Shown here: in pieces, positions 23,901 through 38,900 of the stretch
How positions within the stretch are numbered: the stretch's first letter is position 1
Layout: every line of letters begins with the position of its first letter
The notes under the pieces: model-generated
What the model was told of the DNA's origin: nothing
Databases searched by the model: none
What the model saw: the letters and a program-made list of their open reading frames with translations, nothing else
NCBI GenBank assembly: GCA_012064415.1
Contig: SSNU01000234.1
Coordinates: forward strand, 224,598-288,597
Origin: Gyrodactylus bullatarudis
Lineage: Eukaryota; Platyhelminthes; Monogenea; Gyrodactylidea; Gyrodactylidae
Length of the DNA: 64,000 nt
Reading direction: 5' to 3'
Program-made: the position numbers and the translations under genes

Positions 23901-26900
23901 ATTTCTCATGTATTTGATCTTGAAAAATATTTTCGGGTATTATTTTTGTAGGCTCTATAGCTATTTCGCAAATGGAAAACCTTTTAAACCTATTTCGGTT
24001 TTTTTAGGGGGGGGGAGTATGATATTTAAAAAACATATTAATGTTTAGTAAATACCCCCAAAATGTATACAATTACTGTAAAAACCTATTTGGCTTAGTA
24101 AAAACCTCCACAGAGTATACATTAATTGAAAATAACTATTTATGTTTTGAAAATCTCGAACACACCAATACATTTTCTGAAAAAAACTATTTGACATTTG
24201 ATAATAGACCGTATACAACTATTGAATTTGGGAAAATACTATACACTTTTTGTCAAATAGCCTACCCATATATACATTTTTTGTCAATATCCCAAAATTA
24301 ATTTATGAGCTCAGAGTCAAATTATTTTCTTGTTAAAATACCATCGCTTTAATTTCAAGAATTTTGTTTTTTACATTTTACAATTTGTTTAAACTTTCTC
24401 TAAAAAGATTAGAAACAGTTGTATAAAAAAGGTTGTTGAGCCCTGTACGAGGTGGAATCTAGTTATTTTTTAACCTTATGGAATATAACGGTTCAGTGTT
24501 ATTGATAAGCTAGAATATGGTATCAATGTTAGGAGAACTATAAAATATGTTAAACATGATAATCTGGTTAATGTAAGATATACCTCAAAAGTAAGAAGTG
24601 TTGTATAATTGACAGATCCCACTCATTCTACAGATAATTGCTACCACTTAAAGATATCATTCTTCTAACTTTTTCTCTAAAAGGTTCTAATAAAATATGT
24701 ACAACATTTATTAAAAAGTAAGCCAAGTTCAATTCTAAAAAATTGAAAAAGGCTCAAATATCATTCTGCACCATTAAAACTAAAGCTAATTTTCAATTTT
24801 GAAAAAAATTTCTAGTGAGAATTTTGTCCTATTTTCCCAAATTCATCGAGAATAACTATGTTTAACATAACCAGTTGAGCTCAGACAAAATTTGAGCTGT
24901 TGTTAGGCATAAGGTAAACTAAGAGAATCAAAATATTCCCCTCTGAGGAATGCAGAGATTTTATTCAAGGACCTCGTATCGTGCACATGTAAAGAAGATC
25001 AAAAAACTACAATGATACGCCCATGTGCATATCAAATTTCTCATGATCTATAGATTTTGAAAGAGGAGATTCCAAAGATTCTTTTTACCATCGTTGCTAA
25101 AATAAAATCTACACTGAGACGACAAAGCAGGAAAAAACGTAGGAAAAAATATGCATCAATTCTTTTAATTTGACTAATAAATCAGTACGGATATCCCATC
25201 AAATAATCCTTCCGTCATACGGGAAGCAGGAGTTATCTTCATAAATTATGCAGAACTCTATACAGCAACCTAGCTTTTTCAACAGGAGTTCTATCCTTTC
25301 TCCCTCTACAGTGAATTGAACTTGTTTGGGAAGATTGCAAAATGTTTTCTCTTCCTGATGGACATTCTCCCTCCTTTGATTAATTACATGCGAGAGGAAT
25401 GTTCTTCTTAAGTTAAAGCTATAGTTATGATGTGAAGATGAGAATTTACTAATTTTCCTCTCGATAGTCAGGAGCACGAATAATTTTTGAATCCCATTGT
25501 GAAATGAGCCAAATTTTTGTATAATGTTGATACCAAATTTAGGTGTTTAATCTCTTCAAATATCTGAAAAGGATAAAATTTTGTACACTTGTAACTCCAT
25601 AAGTTTGGCAAATTTCAGAATCAATTAAATTAAATTTTTTTAATGAAAATTGTGGAATAATCTCGACACCAAAAGGGTCAACTAGGTATATGTGTTGTTG
25701 TCAGAGAAATTGTTTAAGGGATTTAGAGAATCTCTATTTAGTGATTTACTTTGATTTCCTTTAAATAAAAGGAGTGTACTTTCTTAAATGTCTCTTCAGT
25801 GTAATGTGCTGCATAAAAATGATAAGTTACCTTGTTATTATTAATAGTAGTATTCAAAATGTCTCATTACCTTCAAACAATATGTTTCAATGTCTCGATC
25901 GGGTTTCGATGACTATTGTTTATTCAGCGTTGCTTACAATTTATTGAACCTTATCTGAGTATCATTGAGTTTGATCAATGGATTCAATCGTCAGAGATAA
26001 TGGATCCTGAGACTCCTTGAAAATAACCAAGCCTATTTTTTTAATTGCAGGAAATCAATTTTAGTAATTATAAAATATTTAGAGTTATGTTGAAAACTTT
26101 GGAAAAGATTATTTTTGGCATTCAGTAGCCATAAATTGCCAGACTACTTGAAAGGACATTTTTTAATTCTTAGTATTATTTGGTTTATTTTTGATTGACC
26201 ATACTTTTTATTTCTTAAATGATTGAATAATTTATACAAAAAAATTGCAGGACCTTTGGTGGGAGAGAATAATGACGAAATGAAAATTAAGAAATGTTTT
26301 GCTCTGTTAATCAGCCAATCCGTCTTTGATCCTCTTCAAAACAGAATACAAATAAGTTTATTACGTATAATCAAGTAATGCTGAAGAATCAGGGATAAGA
26401 ATACTGCAGAGATGAACTCAAGAATTATCTACGATCACCAATTACTATAACTGTTTTGCAGAATAGAGTTTTTTTATTTTAATGAAGATCGGTAAAAAAA
26501 CAATCTAATCTCCAAGGTAGCAAGAAAAATTTATCAGTATTCCTAAAGTCTCTCTTCTAATGGATTAGTAACTTTTAATATTTTTAAAATAATGATAGCC
26601 AAGCATCTACTTTTTGACTTTTATACTACTTTTTACATTGATTGTCCAGTTATCCATCGAACGTCGTTTATATATTTATGCATTTGATTGAAACAACCCT
26701 TCATGAGCTTATATAATGGGAAATAAAACCAAATGGGCCTTGGTATGTGAGATGATAAGAATCTTTATCAGTCTTTTGACACATTTTCTCATAGACTTGG
26801 TTGTGTCTCATTTACGTATGTATCAATATTATCTGTAAATTCTGTTGCAATGCTTATTTTTTAATAGGAAACTAATAAAATTTCAATAAAATCCACTACA

Positions 26901-29900
26901 TCCTATCTGATCAAGAATAATTTTCCTAGACTTAAACACGTCCTGAAAAGTAAAAGGCAGAGAGTATCGTCAAGCATTTTTCCATGTTTGAGCCATGTAT
27001 CATCATTTGGTTAGCCCTCTCTATCGACAATTTTGTACAATTTCCTCACCCACCCTTCCCCCACTAACTCTTTTTTAATTCATTTGGCTTCTACCTCTTT
27101 CTGTGTGTGTATGTGGACATTATTTGGAAGTAAAGTACAAATATTTTGGCTGATTGAAATCTTATCTTAGTCCTGCATTTGGTGGTGTATTGAAATAATC
27201 TTTTTATTATTTCAACGGTTTGATCGATAGAACAATACTCCCACAGTTAGGTAACTTGAATGAAAGTTTAAAATTACTGCTCAGATTTGATCAGGTCTAT
27301 GCTACTTAGACTGAGGAACAAAAATTAAAAAAGAATTTTGAACAGCCCCCCCCCGTTTTCTGTTTCACTTTTGAGAGATTAAATTCCCCTATTTATATCT
27401 TGCACATGAATACAAGGGAAGAAAGCCGGTTCTAATTTCCTATGCATTCCATGTAATCTCTCCCCAACCCACTCCATTGGTGAGTGCAGAGCTTAATCTT
27501 TAAATCTTAATAACTTTGTTTAAATAAAACCTTGTACAAGAAAGGTTTGATCAGATTCCGAATCCTCAAATCGAGTAAAAAATAAATATGCATGAATGGT
27601 GTAAACTCAAGAGAAAATTCATATTTTTAGAAATTTTGAAATATATTTTCTTAAACTCATGGAAATTTTAGAATAAAATGCAATCCTTTAGCTTGAATAT
27701 GATGTCAAAATTATGTCGGTACTCGCTAAAATGACAAAGGAGTAATTTTTTAAAGTCTAAGCCGATAAAAACTTTGAATTGCTATAGACACTTAATTTAC
27801 ATTTTTTCAGAAAAATAGAAAAGCATCATCGTAATCCTCGTAAATTTAGACGAGTACAAAATTTTTGTTCCAATTCGAAATGATTTACCCTAGGAAATAG
27901 GGTTTGATGAACTTGTCTCACCACTGAAGAAGCCATGTGAATACAATCCCCGTCGAAACAACATTGATGGGAATTCTATTGCTGACCTAAATTCTAATTC
28001 CATTCTCTATTCTTCTAGAAGTTTGAAAATTTAGAAGCAGTAGTCCAAAAGAATATTTACATAAGCTCGATACATCCAACAATATCTTTAGTAATAGCAT
28101 GAATAAATCCATAGTGAATGATGATCTGATAGATCAAGAGTCATATTATTTTACTGAAGGGGGAATCTGTACAAGTCTCTCTGTATTCCATCCAAAAACT
28201 CTATACACACACACGAAATAGAAAGAGAGGGAGAGTAGCTTTATTCATTAGTCGTATTCCTTATTTTTTTTACTTTTCATCAACATTATCATAATTTATT
28301 TTTGACGGACACAAGGCGTTAAGATCATATTAGTAGTACATGGAGCATTAATATTAAATCTTTAGTTCAGTCTGATTATATTTTCCTCTCCTAATTCTGT
28401 TATATATTGTTTATCTTTCAAGCGCTACCAATCCACCCTAATAATAAGGTCACAGGGGATAAAAGGGGATAGTTGCAGATTGAATGAATGAATTTCATCT
28501 CATCCTAGTACATTATTGTTTTTTTCATGAAAATTGATTTCCTGCAATCACTTTTGAGCTGTCCTCATATGAGCAAATTGCTCGAATGAAAAAAAGTTAA
28601 ATTTGGGTTTAATTCATCTCCGATATTCACATTAGTAGAAAATGTTCAAATATTTACTCAAGGCTTTAAGACATGTTATTCTTCATTTTAGGCTCTAAGA
28701 GTCTTTTTGAAAACAGTGAGACTGTTCTTTGATAATTCTCGTTTACTTTTTTCAAACCTCACTACTTTCAGATGAGTAACAAAACAATGAGCTTTTTATT
28801 TGAAAATAGGGCTTAGAATTACGATTGAAATAATACATTTTAAATTAATTTTCTTCAAGTATTTGTATTTTTCTGATTGATCCATCTAATACAGTTTTCT
28901 CCCAATTTTTTAATCAAAGTGTTTAATAGAGAAACACATAATGTAAATAAAAACGGGATCAAACTAGCTACGATCACTGATCACATAAACTGAATAATTA
29001 ATGAATTTTATTGTAAAAGGATATCCTGAACAGATTTTTAATGAGTTTAAATTCCCTTTGTCTATCCATCAAGGTGGCAATGGACTAGAATCTTTATCTT
29101 AAAAGGGAATATTCAATTTTGAGATTATACTAAAAATGCATCGGCTAAAATTATTCTCACTCAGTAAAGAGAACAGATTATCCTCAGTTTATCTTCAAAT
29201 AGAGTACGGAAAATAGCGAAAAAAACTGAAATGTAGTTGATAACATAGGTATTGTTTATAATAGATGATTATTCAGTTGAGATAAAATTCAGTTTGCTAA
29301 TTAGGGAAGGTTTAAGATTTCTAAGATGTCACTCAAAAAAATCATGAGGGATAATGTAATCCAATGTTTCTTCAATAATGACATCTGTATATCCCTAATT
29401 ATAATGTGATATTTACCTTTAGATTTAGATCTTTAGTTTTTAGTGCTTTACACTAAGCTTACCTATCCAGGCTTGTTGCAGACAAGTCCCAAACTTTAGA
29501 ATGTCAATCAGATTTTGGCGTTCGAGATCCTTTTATAAGTATACATTTCTTGCCAAAGCAAACATTGAAATGAGGTCTTTTATCGAATGTAATTGAGAAA
29601 ATCCCCAGAGAGAGAATCTAATCTAGCAGCCGAGATAAAAGACCCTTTCTGATCTGGTTTTCACGGGGATGTTTTCAATGAAATTCAAATCTACCTTGAA
29701 TGATATCTCTAGATGAATTTATTTATCACGTTTTTGTGTGAAATTAGTAAATTCTCATCTCTATACTCAAAAAGAGTGTTAAAATCGCTTAAATAGTGAA
29801 TTAATTACAAGATGATTTTGTCGAATGATTGGATCCATTTACAAATTTGATCCTTTTTCACTCGTCGATTAGAAACTCAATCACCCCTGATCTGCATACA

Positions 29901-32900
29901 AACAAAAATACTACCACTACTTGATATATGCCCAGGGAAAAAGAAGAATGACTGCGACTGAATTATGCAATTGGATTTATCAATCAATTAAAATGCAAAT
30001 TACACACACCAAATTCATTCACTCATGAGTGTTGAAAAGAATCAACATTCTTTGCATAAACGTGGAAAAATTGAGTACGACAATAAAAAAACTCAAATAC
30101 ATCAAACATAGTATAGTAATCCAAAGTACTTTATACTCACTCACAATGATTTTCAAATACAGAATAATAATAATAATAACTATACAAATATATAACTGAT
30201 ACAAAATACTATTCTCATTTAAGTTATTTCTAATACATGTAGACTTTGGAGAAGTTTTCCAAAAATAAAATAGAATTAATCTCCGAGTGAGACTTATTAA
30301 AAATGAAATTCGTTTTATTTTTCATTCATTTGAAAATTTTCATAATTTTATTTAAGAAGAGGTCTTTTTATTTAAGATATTTTGAAGAATAATTCTATCA
30401 TATCAATAGGGGATTTTAGTAATTTTGAAAATCCTGACATCGAAACAAAGCTAAGCATGAAAACATTTTTATAAAGCTAGTTAAATTTTGAACTTCAGAA
30501 CCAAATTATAGAAACTTGATTCCACAAAAGAAAAAATAGTGATCAATGGTTGTAAATAAATCAAATCTATAAGAAATTTGCCATTATTTAGATCACACTA
30601 AGTTTCTAAAAATTCAACTACCCTTTGCTTTTGTTCATAGATTCAAAATTTTCCATGTTAATCCTCCAAAATTAGAATAGGCCACTTTAATGTGGCTCTT
30701 GATAGACTAGAAAATGAATTTGGTGACACAAGATCCTAACTAGCCAATATCTTTTTTTTGCTGACTCTGTTCTCTAATGTTTTTTTGTTTATCCCAAATT
30801 TAGTGAAAATTTTTAATTCAGGCATATTATTGCTATGAGTCTAGTTTGAAAAAACAATGCATTTGATATTAAATGTACTCAGAATTAAAAATGACTAAGG
30901 ACCTAGAGGAAATTTAGTCACTAATATAACAAAAGTCCTGCTTCAATAAATCCATTAACAATGAAAGCTATCAAAGGCTAACATGGCTAATATTCCCTCA
31001 TCAAAACTATATTCTAAATTTTATTCCAACCCCTAAATAATGATAGAATGCCTCTGTAAAGGTTGAGTACCAGTATGGGATTTGGGTATGTTTACAGTTG
31101 ACTGAGCTCAATCTTTTTTATAAAGGACCATTCCTCAATGAGTAACCAACTTTTATTTATTTTATTACACTACAATTCTAGTATTACAAATTTATTCTAG
31201 TCTCTTCCAAAGTAACAGGAGAGCATGAAGAAAATCATAGATTTTATTGCATTTCAAGGATTATTATTATTGTTTCCAAGATAAAGAACAAAAATTTCTG
31301 CTGAATCTACCTTTCGAAATATTCTCTATTCTTATCTAAAATCTAGTCATGTATGGGAATTATAGTTCTTACGCCTTGTTGACAATATCGAAGAGAGGAA
31401 AGTACAGTAGCAAGTAATCATGACGATAAAAATATATTTTATCGATCAAAGTAAGGGATGCAAAAACTGTATTTTTATTGTGTGATTGAAAGCCATGCTA
31501 ATTGAGTGTATGAAAATTCAGGGAACATTACTAGGTCTGGTCAATGCTAAAAAAATTCTGAGAAAAATTCAATCTGACCAAAATTAGGCCGTTTTTTGAA
31601 TTTTGAAAATGCACTTTTTCAACATTTGAACCCAAAATTTTTATCAATTTCGATGATTCGAAGCAGTTAAATGTAGATATTTGGGATCAACGTTAGACAA
31701 AGAGTTCGATTTCACATGCAGAAGTTCACTGAAGTTCGTCATTACTGTGGGAAATCGAACCATTTGAAATTTTCGATTATCACGAAGGCAAATTAAAGGA
31801 AGTTTTTCTCTGAAACAGTAATTTCTCCGCTACCTCTATGGATAAATTCGAATTCTCCGTTCAATGATGATCCCAAAGATTTGCATTTAACTGCTTCGAA
31901 TCATTGAAATAGAAAATTTTGGGCTCAAATGTTGAAAAAGAGGAAATTTGGTGCATTTTCGAAATTCGATTTTGGTCAGATTGAATTCTTTCGGAATTTT
32001 TTCGAATATCCTCATCTTATTAGCTCATTCCGATTTAGAATTCAAAAAAATTATTTTTTCAGTGAATCCAGAGAAAAATATCGAGTTTTTTGTGAAAATA
32101 GTAAATTCTCATCTTCATGTCAACTAGCTTTGGTTGGGTGTTTTTCTTGAGAATGTCAGGAATTTATCTACTTTCTGATTACCAGCTAGTAACTCTTTTC
32201 TCTGTTTTCCCGTTACTCTTCTTTTGCTTAGGTGATAAAGACTAGGGGCTTGTAATTCTGGTTACTGTAGGATTTTATCATTAAACTCTGTACTCATGAT
32301 GAGGGCAGGTTAGAAAGGCCTTTATTGTTGGTGTCTCAAATTGCATATCACCGCATAAGGTTCATTTTAAATTTCTAATTCGAAAATTTTTAGATTTGAT
32401 TCTTGGAGCAAAATCTTCATTCCAATCAATAGAATGCGACATGGCAACAAAATCACATGTCGAGCTAATAACAGAGGCTATGAGAATTATCTTAGACCTT
32501 CAGTCGAGTCACCCGTAGAAGTTAATTGTGAGCAATTTAATTCGAGGCAAATTTTAATCTCATCTTATTTGTATTACTTGTAGATGGTCCGGATGTGACA
32601 ATATCAGTGCAGCCATCTCGTCCAAATTTCCTGTTCAATGATAGAGAAATCGTCAGATTCCATTGTTCTGCCGCTGGACGTCCAAACAAGTTTACATGGA
32701 AGTGAGTTTTAGAGATTTGAAATAAAGTGGATGATCAAAAGTTCCAGATTAGACAAGAAATCATAAATTTTTCTCTAATGTTTTATTTCGTTACCAAAAA
32801 TATTGGAAATCGGTTCAATTCGTTCTATCCTAGTTGGAAAAAATGAAAACTGTTCTTAAAAAAACTGTTTGCTGTTTTTTCCCTTAAATGCTCAAAGTAG

Positions 32901-35900
32901 ATAACATGATCTAGATCTTCATCATATTTCATTTTTGATTTGAAATCTACAAATAATCTAAGATGTATCTTTGAAAATAACCCATAAATATGATTCATCT
33001 TTTTTCATACAAGATGGACTTTGAATGGGGAAGAAATCCGAGATGTAAACGGTCCCTCGTACCAGTTGGTTATGTCAAAGGAAAAGCATAACTCTACAAT
33101 TGCCTGTATTGCTGAATCCTTTAGGGAGGGAGCGAATTCAAGAAAAGTCTTTGCTAAATGTAAGTGAATGCTAATACAATACCTTATTAATATATAACAT
33201 GAACGAAGAAATGTTCATCTAATTAAAAACGAAGAAGAATTACTCTCTTGAGATCAAACAAAACCATAGAAATGTTAAACTACAAATTATTTACACTTTA
33301 TTTCATCATCAATGCCTTAATGGTACTTTTTGAAAAAATTTCCAAATTTTTCTACTAATTAATCCAATAAAAACATGGTGAAGTTAGACAACTTTGAACT
33401 CAATAATTTTGAAAATTTCAATCAGTTAAAAATCCTAAAAAGCTACCCGATACTGTACTTTGAGAATAGAATTTATAAAAACCTAGTATTTTCGACAGAT
33501 TTTATCTTCACATGACTTCTTCCCTGTTAAAACCTCTGTCTGAATATCCTGAATATGATTAATTTTATTATTATGAAAATAGTTTTTTTTCATTTAAAAA
33601 GAATTTTATTTTATTTAAAGTCGGACCAGATTTTCTTGATGATTCTGTTCTGCTATATCCAACTACAATTGGTAGCAATGAGCGACTAACATGTCAGGCT
33701 GTCGGCAATCCTCCTCCAAGAATTGAATGGCGCCGGGAGAATCAGCCTCATGTTATATCAACTGGTTCATATCTTGATCGATTCAATGTGAGACAGGCTG
33801 ATCTCGGCACTTACATTTGTACAGCACATATTGAAGGTTTCATGCCAAAGTCTAAGAAAGTTTTTCTCCTCCCCAAACGTGAGTTGATTAATTGAAGAAC
33901 TTTAGAAATAGGTTTTGATGGCACAAGGATTAAACTTTTTCTTACAGAGTTAGTTAACATAAAGAAAATATCATTTTCACTGAAAATTCAATCTGACAAA
34001 AATTTGCCGAATTTCTTCTTGTTCAACGTATGAACTCAAAGTTTGAAGCAATTTGATACTGAAATTTCTGATTATCAATAGTTGAAGAATTCGAATTTGG
34101 CCAAGAAAAAATTAAACCAAATTTTGGATTATTTTCCTCCGTGATAATCAAAAAATTCAAATGTTTCATTCTCTCACAGTGATGACGAATATCTGTGAAC
34201 TTCTCTAGCAGAATTTGATTTTTCTGCCTAATGCTGATCTTAAATTGAATTGCTTTCAAACTTCGAAATCGATAAAAAAATTTCGAGCTCAAAGGTTTTT
34301 TGTAGCAAATTCTCATCTTCATGTCGAATAGGTTTGATTTCTAAAAAAATACCTGTCTTTTGGATGGCAACATTTTCAGAGTAACAGCTTAAAATCTGAA
34401 AAATTCGCAGGAAACAGATTGATCATACTAACTGATTCGTTACAACTTTTTATTTATGGTTTTGGAAAGAGTGGAATTATCTTAGAAGAGAAAATCAATT
34501 CAAGGAATTGCTGATTTTCCAAATTTTTCAGGAAAAATAAAAATTATTTTAAATGGCTTATTTTTCAATTTCCTCGAAAAGCAATAATCAGGATATTTGA
34601 GCTCGTTTCCAATGACAACTCTGCGATTCGAGAACTTTTCTGCTTATTTTATGACCTCTTTTTCAATTTATGCGTAAAGCTTAAAGAAAAGTAGCCTTGA
34701 GCACAGAAATATTCGCACGCCTACCTCTGAAAGACAATAATGTAACATTTTATGCTTGTATTCATCATCATCATCATTATTTGTTTCATAACTCTCTCTG
34801 TGAGTTAGAGGTAACTATTTTTCAATTTCCGTGTTTTTCTCCAATCTCCGTCTCTGCTCAGTTTCTCGTTCTGGAGATAAATGCCAATTCTTTTCATAGT
34901 TGAAATCTTCACTTTTAACTTTCGCAGCAAAGAGTCAACCAAGTGTAAAGAGCAACAAGATTACTGAAACATTTTCCTCGTGTGTAAGAGAATCTGTCGA
35001 ACTAAATACAGTATTGATCAATAAGATGATAAAAAAATAACACAACTGATGAATATGAAGAGTTCTTGACTTTTTTCACAATAATCTCAATTTCACCATT
35101 TGAAGAATAGATTTTTAGCTGGTGATGACATATTACCATTGATAGAGCTGACATCTTTGCGTATTCCAGATTAATAAATTTCGAATGAGTGGTAAACCAA
35201 GTATTTTCTGATTCTTGAATTATATGTGATAGAAATATGCCAGAAGGACTTTGTGGGTTAAAGTGAGAGGGGAGTCCGAAGAGCTTTTTAAAGATCATGA
35301 TTAGATAAGAAAATCAAATATATTGAGAATCATCACATTTCAATTTCTTAATCATTTTAACTCCTAAAACTTCAATGATATTTTGATGAAAAATTACGGT
35401 TTTATTGAGAATAGGTTTCTTTGTGGAACTAAAATAAGAACTCTTGATAATAATTTTCAGCTGATAGTTTAAAAAGTAAAAAGTTGGCTGGAAATGATAA
35501 AAACTCATAAAAACAATGTGAATATTTTTATTCCTTCTTGAGGATTTAATTCAGAACGTCGATATGAATGATAGAGATATAATGAATTTTAACCTTTTTT
35601 TAAACCAAAGTTTTCCATGAAATTTCCACGTATAATTTTGATTACAATGATGTGTGAGGTCGAAAATAACTGAAAATTCGTTTGCAATCTAATGCATAGT
35701 CGTGCATTACCTATTTTTCCTAAACTGTCTTGTAGACATATTGGATTTTAAAAATTTCATTGAAAAACCCTTGAAGCTTTATCAGCAAAAAAGATATTCA
35801 AAAATTTTGTGAAAACGTAGTAAAAATTCATTGGAAATCTAGCGGCATCTTTAAAAAATTCTGATTTTTAAACTTGAATAATATCACGGACAAGCATTTT

Positions 35901-38900
35901 GATACATGATATTATATAAAAGAAGTCATAGTATTATCATTTGAGTAGGTTTTTAAAATAAGTTGAAAAATTTGTTACATCTCTAATGAATAAATCCTTG
36001 TAAATTTCACATAGCTGAACTTAATTTCTTCATAAGTTTCTAGAATCAAAATCTAACTCTCTGTCGCCCATCAGTCAGTGTAACAATTTAAATTTTTTAC
36101 AAAACAATTTCATACTATTTATGTTCCAACAAAAAACAAAATACAAGTCCACCCCACCCCATTTAATTCTTGAGGATGTCTCTTACAATGATGACTCAAT
36201 GATTAATAAAATATCAACTACTCAAGAATTAATATTTCATTGTATAATTCTCAAGAGTATTTTTGATCGAATCCTTCCACCAGTGACTCATAGCCTCACA
36301 AAACTCTTGCTGGTTAATTTTATTTCCCAACTTCCTTATTGAAATAAACTTTGTGCCTTTTGCGAGTTTGATTTCTCGAATTTGTAAATACCCTAAATTT
36401 CTTTAGAACCACCAACGATTCTTCCTGGACAACTATTCCACGGCAGTGTTGGCCATCAAGTTGTTCTCAAGTGTGAAGTTAGGGCTGTACCCCCATTGAT
36501 TGAAGATCAGACAATCTGGATACACAATGGTGCAAAAGTCAACAGAAACTCAAGGTTTGTTCAATGCCCTTTTTAATGATTGAATTTTCCTTGTTAACTT
36601 CTTTTGCTAGAAAATATCATCATGAAAATTCAATGAAATATCATCAAATTATATATCAAAATATTCGCCATTCATTTCCAAAATTGGGGGGGGGATTCTT
36701 TTATTGAGTTCAAAACGTCATCTCTTGAGTTAAAGATTTTATCCTCTAGATGATGATGTATTTACCAGAAAAGGTCTTGACTGTTGAGAGAGTACTCTTC
36801 GAAAATTAACATTATTCTATCTGGAAGTATCTTTGACTAAACTTGACTGATATAAAGAAAGTTGTCCATGGACTACCACCTCCCTTTTTCCAGGTGTATA
36901 TATGTTTATAAACTAATAAGATTTTTATGATTTCATTTTTTTACACAGCGTTATCCTCAACTTCTTTTATTTGTCCGTACCCCCAGTACTGATTCTTCTC
37001 TTTTATTCAGTTCAGTTGAGCTGGTATACCACGATAATACAATTCATTGTAATTTTGTAATAATATCAATGAATTATTAATGAATGAGATAAACACACAC
37101 TCCTATCCTCATTTGGGATTGTTGGGATTTAACTATCTCTCCTCTGACTTAATTGTGTTTGCATTGTAAATGTAATTACGCATTTTACTTCTAATGATGT
37201 ATTATATAGAGTTGAGAGGACTCAATACCATGATTCAATATTGGGAAATGCACTTTAAAATTATCAACGTCTCAAAGAATCTAAAATTTGAAAAAAAATT
37301 TCCTTCGAAAAATTATCTATCTAACCAAAAATATATAAGATTTATCAAAAATCGTCTCTTTTATTTTTCCTGTAATTGAAGTGAATTTTTTAATACTATT
37401 TTTCATAAAAAAACTACAAGATATCCTAAAATTTTCCAACTTCAAAAAGTTATTCCTATTAAAAGTGTATACTAGGGTGAAATTTTTTTTCCTCTGATAA
37501 AATTTAGTACTTAGATAATGTTTTGCATATTTTAAAAGCGAGAAAGTCATTGCCCATTTTTCTCACATCATCTCACGAACATGATAAAACAAAGGAATTC
37601 ACCATGAAGGCCCTCTTGATGATAAGATTACTATTTTTGAAGATAAAACTTGAGAAACCCATTAAATGGCCAAGATATTCCGTGTTTTAGCGATTGTATA
37701 GTAAAAATTCATTGAGAATTGAGCGGCGATTTGAAAAATTCCTGAATTTTAAAACTGAATGATAATAATGGGGAATCATTTTCGACACATGCTTCTATCA
37801 GAAAAATTGGCCCTCATATGAGGTTTAAAGATTCCACCCTACACACTGAACACTTTGTGGTCGAGAAATAAGTTTTATCTATTTTAATGGTCTTGAAGGA
37901 TTAGTCTATATTTTATCATAAGACATTTTGATATGAATTCATCAAAATAATCTGATATTTTTCTTCTCTTCCCCTATTTGTCATCATCAAAACAATTACT
38001 GTTGACCATCTGGATCTTGTATTTGTCCTGTGATTTACTAATGATCTAATTACGAATTATTCTGCACAATGGAAATACTGATAGATATGCATTTGAACAG
38101 GAGACAACTAACGATGGAATTGTATTAGTTAAATTAATCATAAAAAATGTACATGTCAATGATTTTGGTGAATATAACTGTACAGTATTCAATTCCCTAG
38201 GCACTGATACAAAGTTAATCAAATTAATTATCGAAGGTGAGTAATTTCTTCCCTCTTATATTTATATTTATAACTAACCAAGAATATATGCAATATATAC
38301 TTGTTCATTTATAATCAACAACTATACTTTTATATCTTGTTGTATCTTTGGGTATTACATTATTTCAAGAAGTAATCTCTTACAACTTGTTTAATAAAGT
38401 AGTTGTTGGTTTTTTTTAATATCTATACATTAATTCAATGATAAGATATTCTGAAAAAAATACAAAAAAAATCCGATGAACTCTCTTCTATTTGTACAGG
38501 ATCAGGGTTTGACTTTTCTCGTTTTTGAACTGCACTATCATCTCTAACTCTCTCGCCCTGGAATAATAGATATTCAGAGAGGAATCTTTAAAAACTTTCT
38601 TAAGAACCAAATTTAAAGCTAGTTAATATGAATGATTTTTACAAAATTTTCAACTTTATCAAGAAATTTTGGAATCTAGATCATGAGTCCCACATTCATC
38701 ATATGGAGAAAAAAGAGTTGCTTTTTATGGATCATGATTAGTCAAAGAAATCAGATTTTGAGAACTACCCCATCATTGTTTGAAAATCGAAATTTTATTT
38801 TTTGATCATTATTACTACTTGCAAGTCAGGGAAATTTAAAAACTCTCTTCCAAGTTTTTATCTGTTCCTCTAACATGGCATGATTGTATAATCAATAAAT

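Noticed and set aside
25199..25477. 92-residue minus-strand ORF in kirre intron 2
   Set aside because: Somewhat G/C-rich, but no motif, no splice support and no neighbouring exons. Left as a note only.
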